Shown here one piece after another: positions 1 to 11,622 of a DNA stretch of 64,000 nt. Origin of the DNA: Stenocarpella maydis (Eukaryota > Ascomycota > Sordariomycetes > Diaporthales > Diaporthaceae); the NCBI GenBank assembly GCA_002270565.1, contig NQMI01000058.1, positions 186,001 to 250,000 of the forward strand. Reading direction: 5' to 3'. Under the pieces are notes generated by a model. That model worked only from the letters and a program-made list of their open reading frames with translations, searched no databases and was not told the origin of the DNA. How positions within the stretch are numbered: the first letter of the stretch is position 1; every line of letters starts with the position of its first letter. A program made the position numbers and the translations under genes.

Positions 1-9
1 AGAATTTGT

Positions 10-417
10 TCAGGTTGCTCTATGTCTGCTTCTCAGGTTCCATTCACCACAAGGGATCCTGCAGAATGCCATGGTGCATATACATGTATCCATACAATCC
101 AGAACAGTCTGGGGGCTAGCGCAATCACTCGGGCAATCGCGCACGCAGTGTTCATGAAAATTTTTAACCAACTCCTCCTCTTTCAGAAGACATAGGTAGC
201 TATTATGGTAGCCTCGAGAATAAAACAGATCAGCTTGCGACACTGTGAAGCGTTGAACCTTGCAACTGAAAAATGCGAACGCAGTTAGTGGGCTAGCTAA
301 GGCCCGTCCACTATCCAAGAATATGCCATGATGCCACTCTTAAGGGTCATCATCCTAGTTTTACCTACGTTGGAGTCCATTGTAAAGCGAACAATAATCC
401 TGAATCGGCGACGCCAT
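10..417 (-). CDS. Possible small cysteine-rich protein, two exons
   Basis: I do not recognise the family. A model with exon 1 at 417..365 and exon 2 at 265..10 gives 102 residues. The 99-bp intron has a GTAAAA donor, a CTAAC branch-like site and a TTTTTCAG acceptor, and the phases match (2/2). The product has about 11 cysteines, mostly in the second half, spaced C-x4-x1-C-x3-C, then C-x3-C-x-C-x4-C-x3-C. No clear signal peptide is seen with this start. The stop is TGA at 10-12. It lies downstream of the hydrolase at 476-1619 on the same strand. The intron signals and cysteine pattern argue for a real gene; the weak donor and lack of known homology argue against. It could also be a 3' exon of something else or a chance ORF. 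Confidence 0.33.
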
Positions 418-475
418 ATTGGTAGAATTAATTTGCGTTTCGCAAGTAGATAGATAGAAGCTAAAGGGTTCATAA

Positions 476-1619
476 TCACAGTAGAGCTAAAGCACTCCCA
501 GCCCCAGCTGCCATCGTCAGGTTCAGGCCTACAGTCAAATTCCCCAAGACAGATCCTGTCAGCCAGTCACCGACAAAGCCATTCACCTCCTCTGGCTTCT
601 CCCACATTATCCAGTGGCCGCCATCCGCCTCGCCCCTGGACAGACTGTCGAAGTACGCCTCCATCCCCGTCGAAAGCACAGGCGGCAGAGCCGGGTCCTG
701 CGTCCCGCCGATGTACAGCCCCGGCTGCGCGAACTTGGCCGTGTACGCAGCCCCATCGGGCACAAATACCTTCTCATCCTCCCAGTTCAGCTCCCCTGTG
801 CGGTACCAGTTGAGCGTACGGTTAAAGGGATTAGCGAGGTACGTCTCGACGTAGAAATCCAGCTCTCCTGCGCTCAAAAGAGGCGTGTCCTGCGTGACCT
901 CGTCGAGCAGCTCAAACGTGAACCCGTCGCCGCTTGAGTTGAAGGCCGAGCCTCCGCCGGGGAGCGTCGCCCCGTAGATGGTATTCAGGACCTGACGCAC
1001 GCGCGTGGCGTTCTGCGCACCCACGGGTCCAATGTAGTCCTGGACTGCGTCCGTACGAAAAGAAAGCTGGTAGTGCAGCGTGGGGAGGGCAGTGGCCTGG
1101 TCGATATAGGTGGCCCGCGGAGCGGCGAACGGCGTACTAATTACGAAGAAGGCCGCGACCAGATCTGGGTGCCAGAGGGCCGCGCGGTAGACCACTGCTG
1201 CGCCCCAGTCGTGTCCGCCTAGGATAATACGCGAAAGTCCAAGGTGGCTGGCAAGCGCGGCGATGTCATCCGAGGCGCGTTTGAAAGTGCTGGTTATGGT
1301 GGTCAGTTCTCGTTTGGCCTTCGCAGTTTCCAGCCTGTCGTTTTGTAGATGGATTGACTCACTAGAAGTTCAAGTCCTCGGGTGCATCTGTGCCACCGTA
1401 CCCCATCATGTCTGGGGCGATTACCCGAAGGCCCTTGGATACAAGGAAGGGGATCTGGTTCCTCCATCCCAATGACAAGTCTGGCCATCCGTGGATCAGA
1501 AAGATTGTCCCAGCTACTTTGCCCGACGCCGGCTCTGCGACGATGTAGTTGTACTTGACGCCATTGAGCGTGGCGGTCTGGTATTTGAATCCAGGGTCAT
1601 TGGTGGTGGCCACTTCCAT
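476..1619 (-). CDS. Epoxide-hydrolase-like alpha/beta hydrolase, two exons
   Basis: Probable soluble epoxide hydrolase or related alpha/beta-fold hydrolase of 356 residues. Exon 1 is 1619..1363 and exon 2 is 1289..476, with a 73-bp intron (donor GTGAGT, acceptor CCAG). Splicing restores the sequence YTFKRASDDIAALA across the junction, which supports the model. The oxyanion-hole motif HGWPD is at residues 43-47 and the nucleophile motif GGHDWGA puts Asp at 113. The charge-relay acid is Asp284 in GGTQDP and the catalytic His is 311 in GGHW. An Asp nucleophile rather than Ser points to an epoxide hydrolase or dehalogenase rather than an esterase; the order of all triad residues is intact. The tail of about 25 residues is hydrophobic (ends SALALL). 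No signal peptide, so probably cytosolic. The substrate is unknown. Confidence 0.88.
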
Positions 1620-1630
1620 CTTGGGCGTAA

Positions 1631-1706
1631 GAAACGAGAGTGAATGCAGTTAGTGCTGCTGTTGGCCGCAAGGAAACGAGAGTGGATGCAGTTGGTGCTG
1701 GTGTTG
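1631..1706. repeat. Imperfect 42-bp tandem duplication
   Basis: Two copies of a unit beginning GAAACGAGAGTG start at 1631 and 1673. They match at 31 of 34 compared positions. They lie just upstream of the hydrolase start codon (1619), so within its likely 5' leader or promoter on the minus strand. Confidence 0.75.
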
Positions 1707-1831
1707 AAGCGAAAAACACTCCTAGCCTTACGATGGGAGAAACGTCGACATTTTGTAGCCCGTCGCGCGAGTGGGCAACTACGAACTAGGTAGTAGTCAT
1801 TGCGGAGCACTGGTTCATTCAGAAGTGTCAT

Positions 1832-2988
1832 CCCATGTTTAGATAGTAGACCCCTATTTCATTCAGCCTCTTGATGCTTGGCCGCAGGGTGAAATAGGGA
1901 TATTACAATGCTCGTGGTGGCAATGGCATAACTACGCCTGATTCGCTAAGGCTTTGAGCCAGGTTGGTAGATATTTCTGACTCGTGAGCAGTGCGACAAA
2001 GACTGGGATGCTAGAAAGTGATCGCTCACAGTTATTACTGACTAGTGGGATTGTTTATAGACGCAACTGAATGCATGGACGAGGTAGGCTTCGGAGTTGG
2101 CGGTTTTCGGCCACTATATTTCCTAATGATCCACTTACATTCCAACACTACTACGAAAGGACCGAATATACAGCCAGAACCGGGCTATGTTTAGGTAAAC
2201 GAGCCAGCCTCGCTTTGATGCCAAGCCTTTGAGCCACGGAGTACTCCATTCTGCTCGGCCGATTTCCACGATTCTGGCTTAGCGGCCTCGGTATCGGCGC
2301 AGCTTTTCCAGACTGATTGATAGATTGGGCCGAGGTTCAACCATCTGCCTATTCTAGGACCTGAAAGCTTGTTAAAGGTCTAGTTGGGTTGGTTTTAATC
2401 CGCCCACAATTCCCTTAAAAAAAAAAAAAAAGGGGGGGGGGGGCTGCGGCGGTCCATCCATAGGATCGTAAACGCTCAAGTAAGGCTTAGACAAGCTAAA
2501 TTGGCAAGATAGTCAAGCTCGATGTGGGAATTGGTTTGAGTGGTGATAGTACGAATGCAATCTGTGGCGATAAATTACTTTTACCGAGCCAGCACAGCAA
2601 AACTCCGCAACCAATCTACCGCACTGTCTTTGCCCAGTCTACCACGAAAATCGAGGTTGGTAGAGTACAAACGTAGTGGTGTAACTTGGAGAACAGGCAC
2701 CAGTCCTTATTGATTGGCCTCACAAGAATGCCAATCCTGCGCAACCGCACTGCTGCCAGAGGGTATTGTGCTACAACCCTGGTAAGCTGCGAGGAAAGAA
2801 AAGAGAGAGCTACCCTGGATCACGTTCCAAACGCGGCTACGCTCGCTAAATCGACAGCCACTCATGGCGCCGACGTCACTCCATGGTATCGTTACGAAAG
2901 ACTGGAAAGCAAGGACGACATTTCCCAAGTATCGGCGTCGTGGTGCTGGTAATAACTGATGTTTCCTAAGGCTTACGGTCGAGCAATG
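1832..2988. other. Intergenic, no recognised gene
   Basis: Single-copy-looking sequence without a supported gene. It contains an A15-G12 homopolymer pair at 2417-2443 that may be a sequencing weak spot. An 88-codon plus-strand ORF at 2686-2952 has no recognisable domain or intron context. Confidence 0.5.
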
Positions 2989-2990
2989 TA

Positions 2991-3034
2991 AGTCAGCCTA
3001 CCGTTTCACGCACCACCCCCTTCACGCACACCCG
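2991..3034 (+). repeat. Left 44-bp terminal inverted repeat of Fot1-like element
   Basis: Exact reverse complement of 4876-4919. It diverges right after the 44th base, which sets the length. The preceding TA (2989-2990) is the target duplication. Confidence 0.9.
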
Positions 3035-4875
3035 ACTTTTTAACCTCCCCTGGAAGCACCCTCAACTTCAACACTTATTTACTTAACGAGTAATAAAGCT
3101 ATTCGCAATCGGATAAGTAATTCTCATTACCTAGGTCCTGCACTATAATACAGTCCATTTCCTTAACCTTATTATTATCCCCTAACTTATTATTGTTGAG
3201 TGTTGCCTGGGGCTCTTCCTTAATAAGTCCTATGGCAGCTCTCTCCCTTGTGATAGCCACAATACCCACAAACTTCGAATTTAGGTCTAGTAATACCCTC
3301 CTCTTCTTCTTGGGTCTCTGATGCTCTAAAGCAGCCATAAGGACTATATTCTCCTCCTCCGCAATTACTATACGGGCAGCTAACTCGTTAAGGCCCTTAT
3401 AGACCTTCTAGAAGAGCAAGCGGATAGTACGCGACTTAAAGATATTGCTAACACTATATAACTCTAATTCGATTAATTAGATATAATAAGAGGAATATAG
3501 CGTTTTTAAATCAATTGCAGCTAAGTCTGAGTTAATTAGAGTGCTTATTGGCCTAGTATTATAACTATTACCTATAGTATTGTTGTTTTAAGCTACTAGT
3601 CGCAATCTCTTCACCTTTACTTAATCTTAAGGGAAGATTCCTATAGTTATCTATACTTTCTTAATAGTAATTAGTTTAAAGATATTATTTTAAGCCTTAA
3701 AATAGGTATAAAGAAAGAATTCTTTAGAGGATTCCTTAGTGCTATATATAGTAGCTAGTAGGGCAAGATTCTAATGATACCTCCTCTTTAAAAGTGGGAA
3801 TATATTAATATTAAGGGGCTATAGTATATATAAAGTATAGGGGGGAAGAAATATAAGCTAGATCTTTGATTTAAAGTAGTGCTATATAAAATTATCAGTT
3901 ATATACAAGCGGTAGCCGTTAAGAAGGAGGACCCTTTACTGCTCGGGATTAGAGGGCCGGGTAGTAAGCTCAAATATCATCGTTATCTACAATAGAGTGA
4001 GTTAATTATTTATCCAGCCTATCTCTAAGTGTATAAATAGCCAGCCCTTGAAATCATTAAGTTCTTGAGTGGGAAACCATTATTATTATACGGATTTTCC
4101 CTTAAAGATAACAAGGGGAGGGATCACCTTACTCGCCCCACTAATGCACTCTATTAAGGTGGACCATATACGCGAGAGGGCTGTTTTATTGATAATAGAA
4201 TTGACTGCTGAGGAGCTGATAACTAGGCTATTGGTACTATTGCCTTCTTAAAAGCTAACTTCATCAGCATTATGCTAGTATTTAAGAGAGATATTACTAA
4301 TCTCGGGTAACTCTAGGCGGTTAAAAAAGATATTAATATTCTTATAGGTAGCGCTATTAGTATGGCGATATTTGATATATATAGCCTTAAGTGTTTTTAT
4401 AAACGGATTTCTTATTAAAAAATAATATAGCCAGTTCTTTCCTATTGGTTGTTGCTTTATAGGATTGGGGATATCATTATTAGTGATGTGGGCAGCGAGG
4501 TAGAAGAGGGCTATATGTATAGGGGGATGGCTTAAACGGCCCTATAGAAGGGCCTAGTGGGCTAAAATTAACTCTTATATTTGGAACAGCTTCTGGTGAG
4601 ATGAATTATACTCTTTATAAGTTGGTATGCCTTGAAGATAACAATATAGGCTATACTAAGAGATATATTGGTCTTTAGATGCTTATTGTTAGGATAACCC
4701 ATTTAACTGGTTGGTTATATCAGCCAGATATTGTAATAAAGGAATCTAACATATACTAGAAGATAGAGAAGAAGATAAGGAATCAAACGGTATAATTGAT
4801 GAGAAGATTGGATTTATATAGAAGTTGTAATATGGATATTTAGTTGAGGGTGAGTTAAGAAGGGGTGTCTGAAAC

Positions 4876-4919
4876 CGGGTGTGCGTGAAGGGGGTGGTGC
4901 GTGAAACGGTAGGCTGACT
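4876..4919 (-). repeat. Right 44-bp terminal inverted repeat of Fot1-like element
   Basis: Exact reverse complement of 2991-3034, followed by TA at 4920-4921. Confidence 0.9.
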
Positions 4920-4921
4920 TA

Positions 4922-6448
4922 AACCGCGTCGATTTTAGAACCACCGGATTGAGAAGCTTGGACGAATGAGCATACGGATTAACGTTGGTACCGTGCACCA
5001 AGCAACCGTGGCGGCCAGGACGTCTGTTGTGGGCTTAGGATGATTTCACTGTGCTGGACTCTTTGAAGCAAACTCAGTGGAATAGCCAGCTTGATAAATC
5101 AGCCTATACCATGTTAGGCTCAGAGGTCAAACCAGGCCGATGAGGACCTTCGGTCGGAGTGGTGGCGCAGGTAATTCCCAAAAGTCTTCCCAAAATGGAA
5201 GCTTGTCCACCCAAGAGGAAGCTCCAACATTTACAGAGAATAAGGAGTAGAAAAATACAGCCCTCGCCGTTGCATTCAGTTGGTACCCTCGGGTATATAG
5301 GAATAGTAGGAAGTAGCAAACAGAGGGACGTCCGCATCGCGCCGCTGGGATGAGAGAGGGCTCTTAGGCCTACAGGACAACCCTGAATTCAACAGCTCCC
5401 AAATAAGAGCCAAGGAATAAGCATAATGAGGAAGTTGCCTCTTAAATAAAGCTGGTATACTCAATAACAAGGCGGAGCTTTCTGGCCTAAGAGTTATAAG
5501 CGCGTACCAGTAGTGGCTGCGTAGGTAGCTAGTTGGCAAGTTAATCCTTACCTACGTTCTCACTATTATAATAATCATGTTACTGCTTCTAGGTTATATA
5601 TAATATATTAAGAAATATATTGAGTAAATAATGCCTATACTCCGTTTAAGACCTGATTAATCTACGCACGAGAAACCTTAAGACTTTGCACGCTCAAAAA
5701 GACGCCCATTATCATGCGTTCAACAAGCACGGCCAACTGCTGTTAACCGCAAAAGAAATTAGCAGGACTACAAGGATTATAGCGGATCTTTGGACTATTG
5801 TTTCTTGGGCTGGATATTTGTCTTGTGAAATTCAGAGCCCAACAGGCCGTTGACAAAGTCTTCCCATACCAATTTCCCAAGTAATAAAATATCTGACGCC
5901 AACATACAGAGTATTAAGGCCGAACTAGGCCACTTATAGCTGCCAACATAGCGGAGATAATTCACGTCTTCTGTTGGAACCACGTTCCTCCACGAAGGCT
6001 CTTGCGTAAAACTTTTCACCTAAAAGTTGGGAAAGATGTCATGTCCTAAGCTTTGATGTTCCATTGCAAGAGTTTCTGGATGAACTTTGACTGTGTCCAG
6101 TAGGTAGAAATATAAGTACCTACGTAGTTGGTGCCCTTAGTTAGGTTGAATCCAGATGTCCTAAAGGACATTCTGTAAGCTGATCACAGAAAGGTTATGA
6201 TCTGGACGTTATTTGGTTTTTGCAAAGCAATACACTATCAATTCAGAAGAAATAGGGATCATGTTAAAGAGAGAATCTCTGATCCACGGCTTGCTAAAAT
6301 CCGTCAAACCCCTGCTTTGTATCTTGCTGAAGAGCAGGGCTCCTCCTCAGCGATCCCCACTTGCTATTCTCTTATGTCAGTTTGTTATTGGCACCACACC
6401 CGGCCAGAAAGCAACTGTGATATGTATCCAGGGACAATTCATCCACAC
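4922..6448. other. Intergenic, no recognised gene
   Basis: Moderate base composition with an AT-rich patch near 5570-5650. Short ORFs on both strands (for example 5104-5539) overlap each other and show no domain, intron signals or motif that I can support. Confidence 0.45.
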
Positions 6449-7591
6449 TTAAATCTGTGCTAGCTTCCTATAAATGGCGCCCTGGCCCTTTCTCCTCTTC
6501 AACACAACCGTCAACACCGACGCAAACAGTAACGCCGCAACCATGATGGTGAACATTGACAAGAAAGGTCTCTCCGACACACCTGACCACAAACTGCCCA
6601 GCCCAGGTCGATACAGCTCGGCAAGCCTCTGCCTCGGGCCACACGTCCCAGTGAACATGGGTTCGCGGTCGACTGGGCACTCGTCATTAATCTCGAGTGA
6701 CTTGCCCGGCTCGGGGAAGACGATGCAGCTGCCGTTGTTCCCCGTCCAGCACCCATTACCGTTGTTTGCCTCGAACATGAGCGGTGCCTGGTTCCACGCG
6801 GCCATCAGCTCGGTGTCGTCCCTGCTGATATCGAGGCTCACGGGCGTATTGGGCCCCCTCCCGCCGAGCACCATGATAGGGGCGCAGTTCATAAACATCT
6901 CAGGCACCGACCAGCGGCCGTACCAAGTCCATGCCATGACAGCCCTACCAAGAGGTAGCCAGTCCGGGATGGTGAAGTTGTAAATGCTGGGTAGGAGGGT
7001 GGTAGCGCTGTCGCCGTAGTTTTCGTCAATCAGGTTGCGGATCGGGCAGCCACCCTGTATGGAGTGGATGACACGCCATGTAGACCTGACTGTCGGCTTG
7101 AGGTCATAGGTCACGGATATCTGACAAGATCCGCCACCGTGTGATGCGCCTCCCATTGCCCTTCAAGGTTGAAATGACAGGAACATGTTAGTCAATTATC
7201 CAGAAGCCACTCTTATCGTGAGACGCACGCTGGTGCAACTTGGGGGCATCCTGCAGTGCATCGTATAAAAGGAAGGTGGAAGTGCCGTAGCTCCTTTTTT
7301 TTTTTTATATAGGGAATTGTGACCGGACTAAAATCAAAACCAGGGAAGTTGGAAGAAACAGGAAAAGAGGGCTTACTGTAGGTGCTGTGTTGAGCCCCGC
7401 TCCCAAATGTTCATAATACCATTTGGGTCAAAGTCTTTCTCTCCATTGCAGGGCCAATTCGAGCCATCTTTGTTCATTGGACCATTATCCTTCAGCTGAC
7501 TGGGAAAAGGAATGGGATTCTGCATAAGAGTGTGTCCTACAGCCTGTACGGCCAGTGAGGCCACCACGATTGCGCACGAGATAATAGCCAT
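6449..7591 (-). CDS. AA11-like lytic polysaccharide monooxygenase with C-terminal membrane anchor
   Basis: Copper-dependent oxidative polysaccharide-cleaving enzyme; the known AA11 family acts on chitin. Exon 1 is 7591..7377, exon 2 is 7160..6449, with a 216-bp intron (GTAAGC donor, TTGAAG acceptor, phase 2). The product is 308 residues. The start was taken at MAIISC, not at the upstream in-frame ATG at 7681, because it gives a 19-residue signal peptide ending VQAVG before HTLMQ, so mature residue 1 is His. The second histidine-brace ligand is His79 in SHGGGSCQ, mature position 60, the same number as in the characterised AoAA11. The usual axial Tyr of the xMYMNCAP motif is Phe161 here (EMFMNCAP). 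Unusually, residues of about 272-292 form a hydrophobic helix followed by KRRK and a short tail, which predicts a type I membrane protein with the catalytic domain outside the cell. Activity is inferred. Confidence 0.85.
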
Positions 7592-9538
7592 GTTCGTTTT
7601 CTTTGGACTCAAGTGCTGGCTTGTCTCGGTAGCGCCTGCTTCCTGGACCTCGGGTCTCGCTTTTGTATATGAACCAGCCAAGGGAAAGGATGTGTTCTAG
7701 AGCTGCCTCCTCCTCGTATCAGCTTCCGCGAATCGCGCGAGTCGATCCCTGGTAGTGGTGAGAGTGGGCAGGCATACGAAACTGCATGAGCTCCGGGGTC
7801 CAACCTGGGCTAATCAACGATACGACTTGCTAATTTCGGCATTGATAGGCTCGAACTGTAACGGCGGTCAAGGTGATACGAAAAGCAAAGGACAGCGGCT
7901 TGTCGAAGCCCAGTCTGGGTTCCAGAATAAGCTTTGATTGGGAAGACTTAACAAGAGTAAGGGCTGTGGATTGAGGTTATCAGCATCGTTAATGGGAAAA
8001 AGTACAACTGCTGGTCCAAATACCTTTGAGATAACATGGTAATGCTGTTGACTTTAGGGACGTCGAATACTCTACCTGTGTCTCGAGCTATAATGGCTGA
8101 AACCTAGGCAACCTTGGGGTGTGAGACGAATACTTAGGCGCCCGTGCGGCATATGCGCCATGCCCATGGGCCATGCCTATGGGCCATGCATGACTCGGAG
8201 CTGAAAAGTCGTGCATGATGATAAAATAAACTTTCGTACATACCACGTGTAGTAGTCCTGGTAGCGGGTCCGCCTAGTATTATGATAAAGTCTGGCCTGT
8301 TAAAACCGGCTAGTACTCTCACTTAAGACCGCTCACGCTTGGCCTTAAGCTCCAATCAGAATTGGGAGGACTTCAACTCTATCTCATTAGTACTACTTAG
8401 TGGTATCGTGCAGAAGAAAGGGACCCCTACCAGGTCTACCTGATCGGCGCGTTTTGTAGCTTTTTCTCAGCTCTGAGCGAGGAAGTGCCGGTTGGCCGTA
8501 GTGGGGCATGCCATTTGGGCGCACAAAATTGCCCATTCCACCATACACGTGTAGTAGTGGAGTAGATGGCTCGTCACCCCCGTTACCCCCACGTTCGGCG
8601 AAAGAGAAGTCCTTGCCTTCTGGGCATTACAGATCAATGAACCAATTGAAGTCCGATCACGTGGGCATAAAAGATCATTTCAGCGTAGAGGCCACCGGCT
8701 AACCTGCAGAATTCGGACTGGTCGGTTTCAGATCCTGGTGTCGTCCTGAAAATGCGAGGGTCTAGACCAGCGTTTCTGACATAGTCGGAACTTGCACCTA
8801 CATTGGAATTTTCGAGCGATGCGGGCCGTGTTGCCAGGATCACGGCAACCCAGGTCCAAAGCTGTAACTCCTGGCCAGGACAAAGGGTGGATAAGAATGA
8901 ACCCCTGTCTCTCGCATGGGAACCTCTGCGTCCAGGGCGCGACATATTGAAATTATAACCTAATACATGTAGTGAATTATAATAATAAATTAATTAATTT
9001 ATTATTATCTTTACTTAATTTCTTATTAATAATATTTGCAAAAACGTTTTTATTTAAAAGTTATTCAAAATCGTATTAAATACCTAAAAAATATTATTAA
9101 TATATAGTTATATAGAACTAGTTCATTTTAAGTAAGATAATATTATATGATATAATTTTTAATAATAATAATGTTCGCATTGTTTTAGTATTGCGTGAGC
9201 CACGGCAGATTCACTAGTGTCACAGCAGTGTGCTCCTAAGTTTCTAACTGCTGTTGGCTATCCTAAAGTCACCCTCGTCAAACAACACTAGCACTACCTA
9301 CAAGGGGGGACGGGGGCTAACTTTCGCTTAGAACATTAAATGGACAGCTATACGGGAGTCATTACCACGTTGTCTACTTCTATTTCCTGGTATTATCCCC
9401 GACGGATCTCGATAACGCTTATACCTTCTAACTTTGGACTCCCGTCGAGTATTTAAAAAATCCATTAACCTATAAACCTATCTTCCTTGATACGGCCATT
9501 CACTCATTATCCAGCATCAGAGGTGTCGAGAAACGAAT
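7592..9538. other. Intergenic with AT-rich patch
   Basis: Divergent spacer between the LPMO (minus) and GT2 (plus) genes, so it must hold both promoters. It contains a short repeat of CCATGCC/GGGCCATG units at about 8157-8192 and an AT-rich block at 8950-9190 of near-exclusive A and T. Short ORFs (7755-7937, 8508-8702, 8634-8945) have no recognisable content. Confidence 0.5.
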
Positions 9539-11458
9539 ATGATCCGGCTCTTAACCTCGGTCACTGGGCACTTACTGCTCAGAGTCACGGCGACTTCGAG
9601 CATTCTGGCGGCTGCCTTTGTTCTAATTCAGCTAGGATATCTGGTCCTCACAGTGGATGCTCTTGCCAAACTTATTTTGACTTTTTTGTACACCCATCTG
9701 AACTCCGAGCATAACAACCAGACAGGCCAACTCAAGTGGCTCTCCGACGAAAAGGGTCCGCTGCTGTTCGAGTCACAGCAGCAAAGGGAAACTGGAATAG
9801 ATGATGCGTCTCCAGTCAGTCCCCAGGACCTGATGTGGATGGAGAAAGTGGCATTGAAGGAGAAAGCCCCAGAGGTTGTCGCCTGCATCGTTGGGTGGCG
9901 TGAGGATGAGGAGCTTTACACCCGCTGTCTCGATAGTATCCTCAGCACTCCATGCTGTACTACTGTCGTCGCTGGTATTGATGGCAATGAACCAGAAGAT
10001 GAGGATATGGTGAAGATTTTCCAAAAGGTAAGCAATACCAAAGCTCGACATCATGTGGAAACGCAAGGTGCACGATTATTAGCCCCTGAGTATGCTATTA
10101 TTGTGTTGCTGACTTCCCAAACACATAGGTCTATCCTAGTGGGATTGTATTCCGACTGTCTCAGCCTCTCTCCGAGAAGTTGGAACAGCTCGCCACTATC
10201 GCCCATGTAGACTTGCTCAACGACGAGGTTGGGCAAACTGCGATTACGGAACGTCTGCAAAGCGACGTCTTAGAACAGCTTGCTGAGGAGCTCCTGCCCA
10301 GTCGCCCTCGCGACGTCGCGGCCATATGCGTTGTCCAGCCTCACAGGTCAAAGAAGGACATTCTATTTACGACCCTGATCGTCGCGACCATCTTTGCTCG
10401 AGAACAGTCCAAAGAATTCATTTTCAGCACCGACTCGGATACGACAGTGTGCCCAAAAGCCATCCCTAACATGACTCGCAAGCTTAGTAGCAACCAAAAC
10501 ATTGGTGGTGTTTCAGGTCATATGCGATTCTTCCACCCGAGCCCGACATTTATCACAAGAGTCGCGGCGTCTTATTATTGGTTCCAACAGGACGTTTACA
10601 AGATTCAAGGAGCATCATCTGGTGCCAACGAGTGCCAACCTGGTCCCTGTGGTGCGTTCCGGGCGTCTGCTTTGAACAAGGTGCTAGTGCCTTGGTCTTG
10701 TCAGAGGGTGCTGGGTCGAAAGATGGTACGTGGACGCCAGGGATTCCCAACTGCTGTCCAGGAGCTAAGAAACCTGCCATTTCACTAACGCCTTACAGAT
10801 CACAAACGAGGATAGACACCTCACAACGCGGCTACTATGGGCCGGCTATGAGGTGCACCACGTGCCAGACGCCGTCGTCTACACTGACACGCCTGACACT
10901 TTCTCGGCGTGGGTCAGGCAGCAGGTACGCTGGTCGAGAGGAGTCATGGTAGAGACGATTTGGTATCCGTCCATGCTCTGGCGCCTATCACCTTGGCACA
11001 TCTATACAATGCTAAAGTCGCGACTGATTCCAATCTATATCTTCTGCACAGTTGTCAGCTCCGTACTGACTGGTCAACGGCTGCTGGGTGGCATCATTGA
11101 CCGGCTTCTCACCGACATGTCCGCCACTGTCGACCTTTTCTCCTGCACCGCACTCCAAGTCGCCTACCTTATCTTCCTGGGGTCCAACGACACCCTGTTA
11201 GAGGACTTGATCTGGCTTGTTCCTGCACTGATCTGGTTCCTGGTTCTGTCTCCCGGGATTGTCATGTGTTCGATCATCACCGTCTTGGATGGATCTTGGG
11301 GATCCCAACCACGTTCAGTGACAAGAAAGGAGCCTAATGGGTTCGGGAAATTTAATTTCACGTATGCGTCAAAGGAGGTTGTGTTCGTTCTGTGCTGGCT
11401 GGCTGTCTTCCTCATAGCCGTTCTTCGAGATTACTGCCACACAGGCGCCATGGCTTGA
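9539..11458 (+). CDS. GT2 family membrane glycosyltransferase (hyaluronan/chitin synthase-like)
   Basis: Processive polysaccharide synthase of 581 residues, expected in the plasma membrane and using a UDP-sugar. Exons are 9539..10027, 10129..10725 and 10799..11458; introns are 101 and 73 bp, all phase 0, with GTAAGC and GTACGT donors. An N-terminal hydrophobic helix (about residues 18-50) precedes a cytosolic GT-A domain. The DxD motif is TDSD at 264-267, the acceptor-side loop is QGASSGANECQPGPCG near 323-337, the ED motif is at 366-367 (NEDRH), and QQVRW is at 403-407. Four or five further hydrophobic helices follow. All catalytic motifs are present, so it looks functional. The architecture resembles the stand-alone fungal type 2 glycosyltransferases linked to hyphal growth in cereal pathogens (for example ZtGT2). 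Its polymer product is not established. Confidence 0.9.
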
Positions 11459-11614
11459 AGAATGGACATATTACATATTCTTACGATGGGATGATGGTCA
11501 GGAACATTTTACACGTGTGGGCACATAGATCTTCCTTTTGCCAACCTTAAGCTGGCAGCGCTTGAATAGCCAGGCGCCTTCAAGTTTTGAAACCGAGACG
11601 TCATGAGGTTTGAT

Positions 11615-11622
11615 TAGAAAAA
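11615..11622 (+). repeat. 8-bp target-site duplication, left (TAGAAAAA)
   Basis: The same eight bases occur at 15100-15107, exactly outside the inverted termini of the element between. Confidence 0.85.

Larger units (their letters stand above)
2991..4919 (-). mobile_element. Fot1/pogo-like DNA transposon, RIP-degraded
   Basis: The element is 1,929 bp long with perfectly matching inverted termini of 44 bp (2991-3034 and 4876-4919, starting AGTCAGCCTACC). It is flanked by TA at 2989-2990 and 4920-4921. Size, 44-bp termini and TA target duplication match the Fot1 family of the Tc1/mariner superfamily as known from Fusarium. Orientation is minus: the open stretch at 3338-3099 encodes a basic motif (KKKRRVLLDLNSKF) that resembles the C-terminal tail of Fot/pogo transposases. 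The rest of the interior is AT-rich, full of TAA/TAG, and has no intact transposase frame, as expected after RIP. Immobile by itself, although the intact termini could be mobilised in trans. Confidence 0.85.

Noticed and set aside
2686..2952. 88-codon plus-strand ORF
   Set aside because: No recognisable domain and no other evidence of coding.
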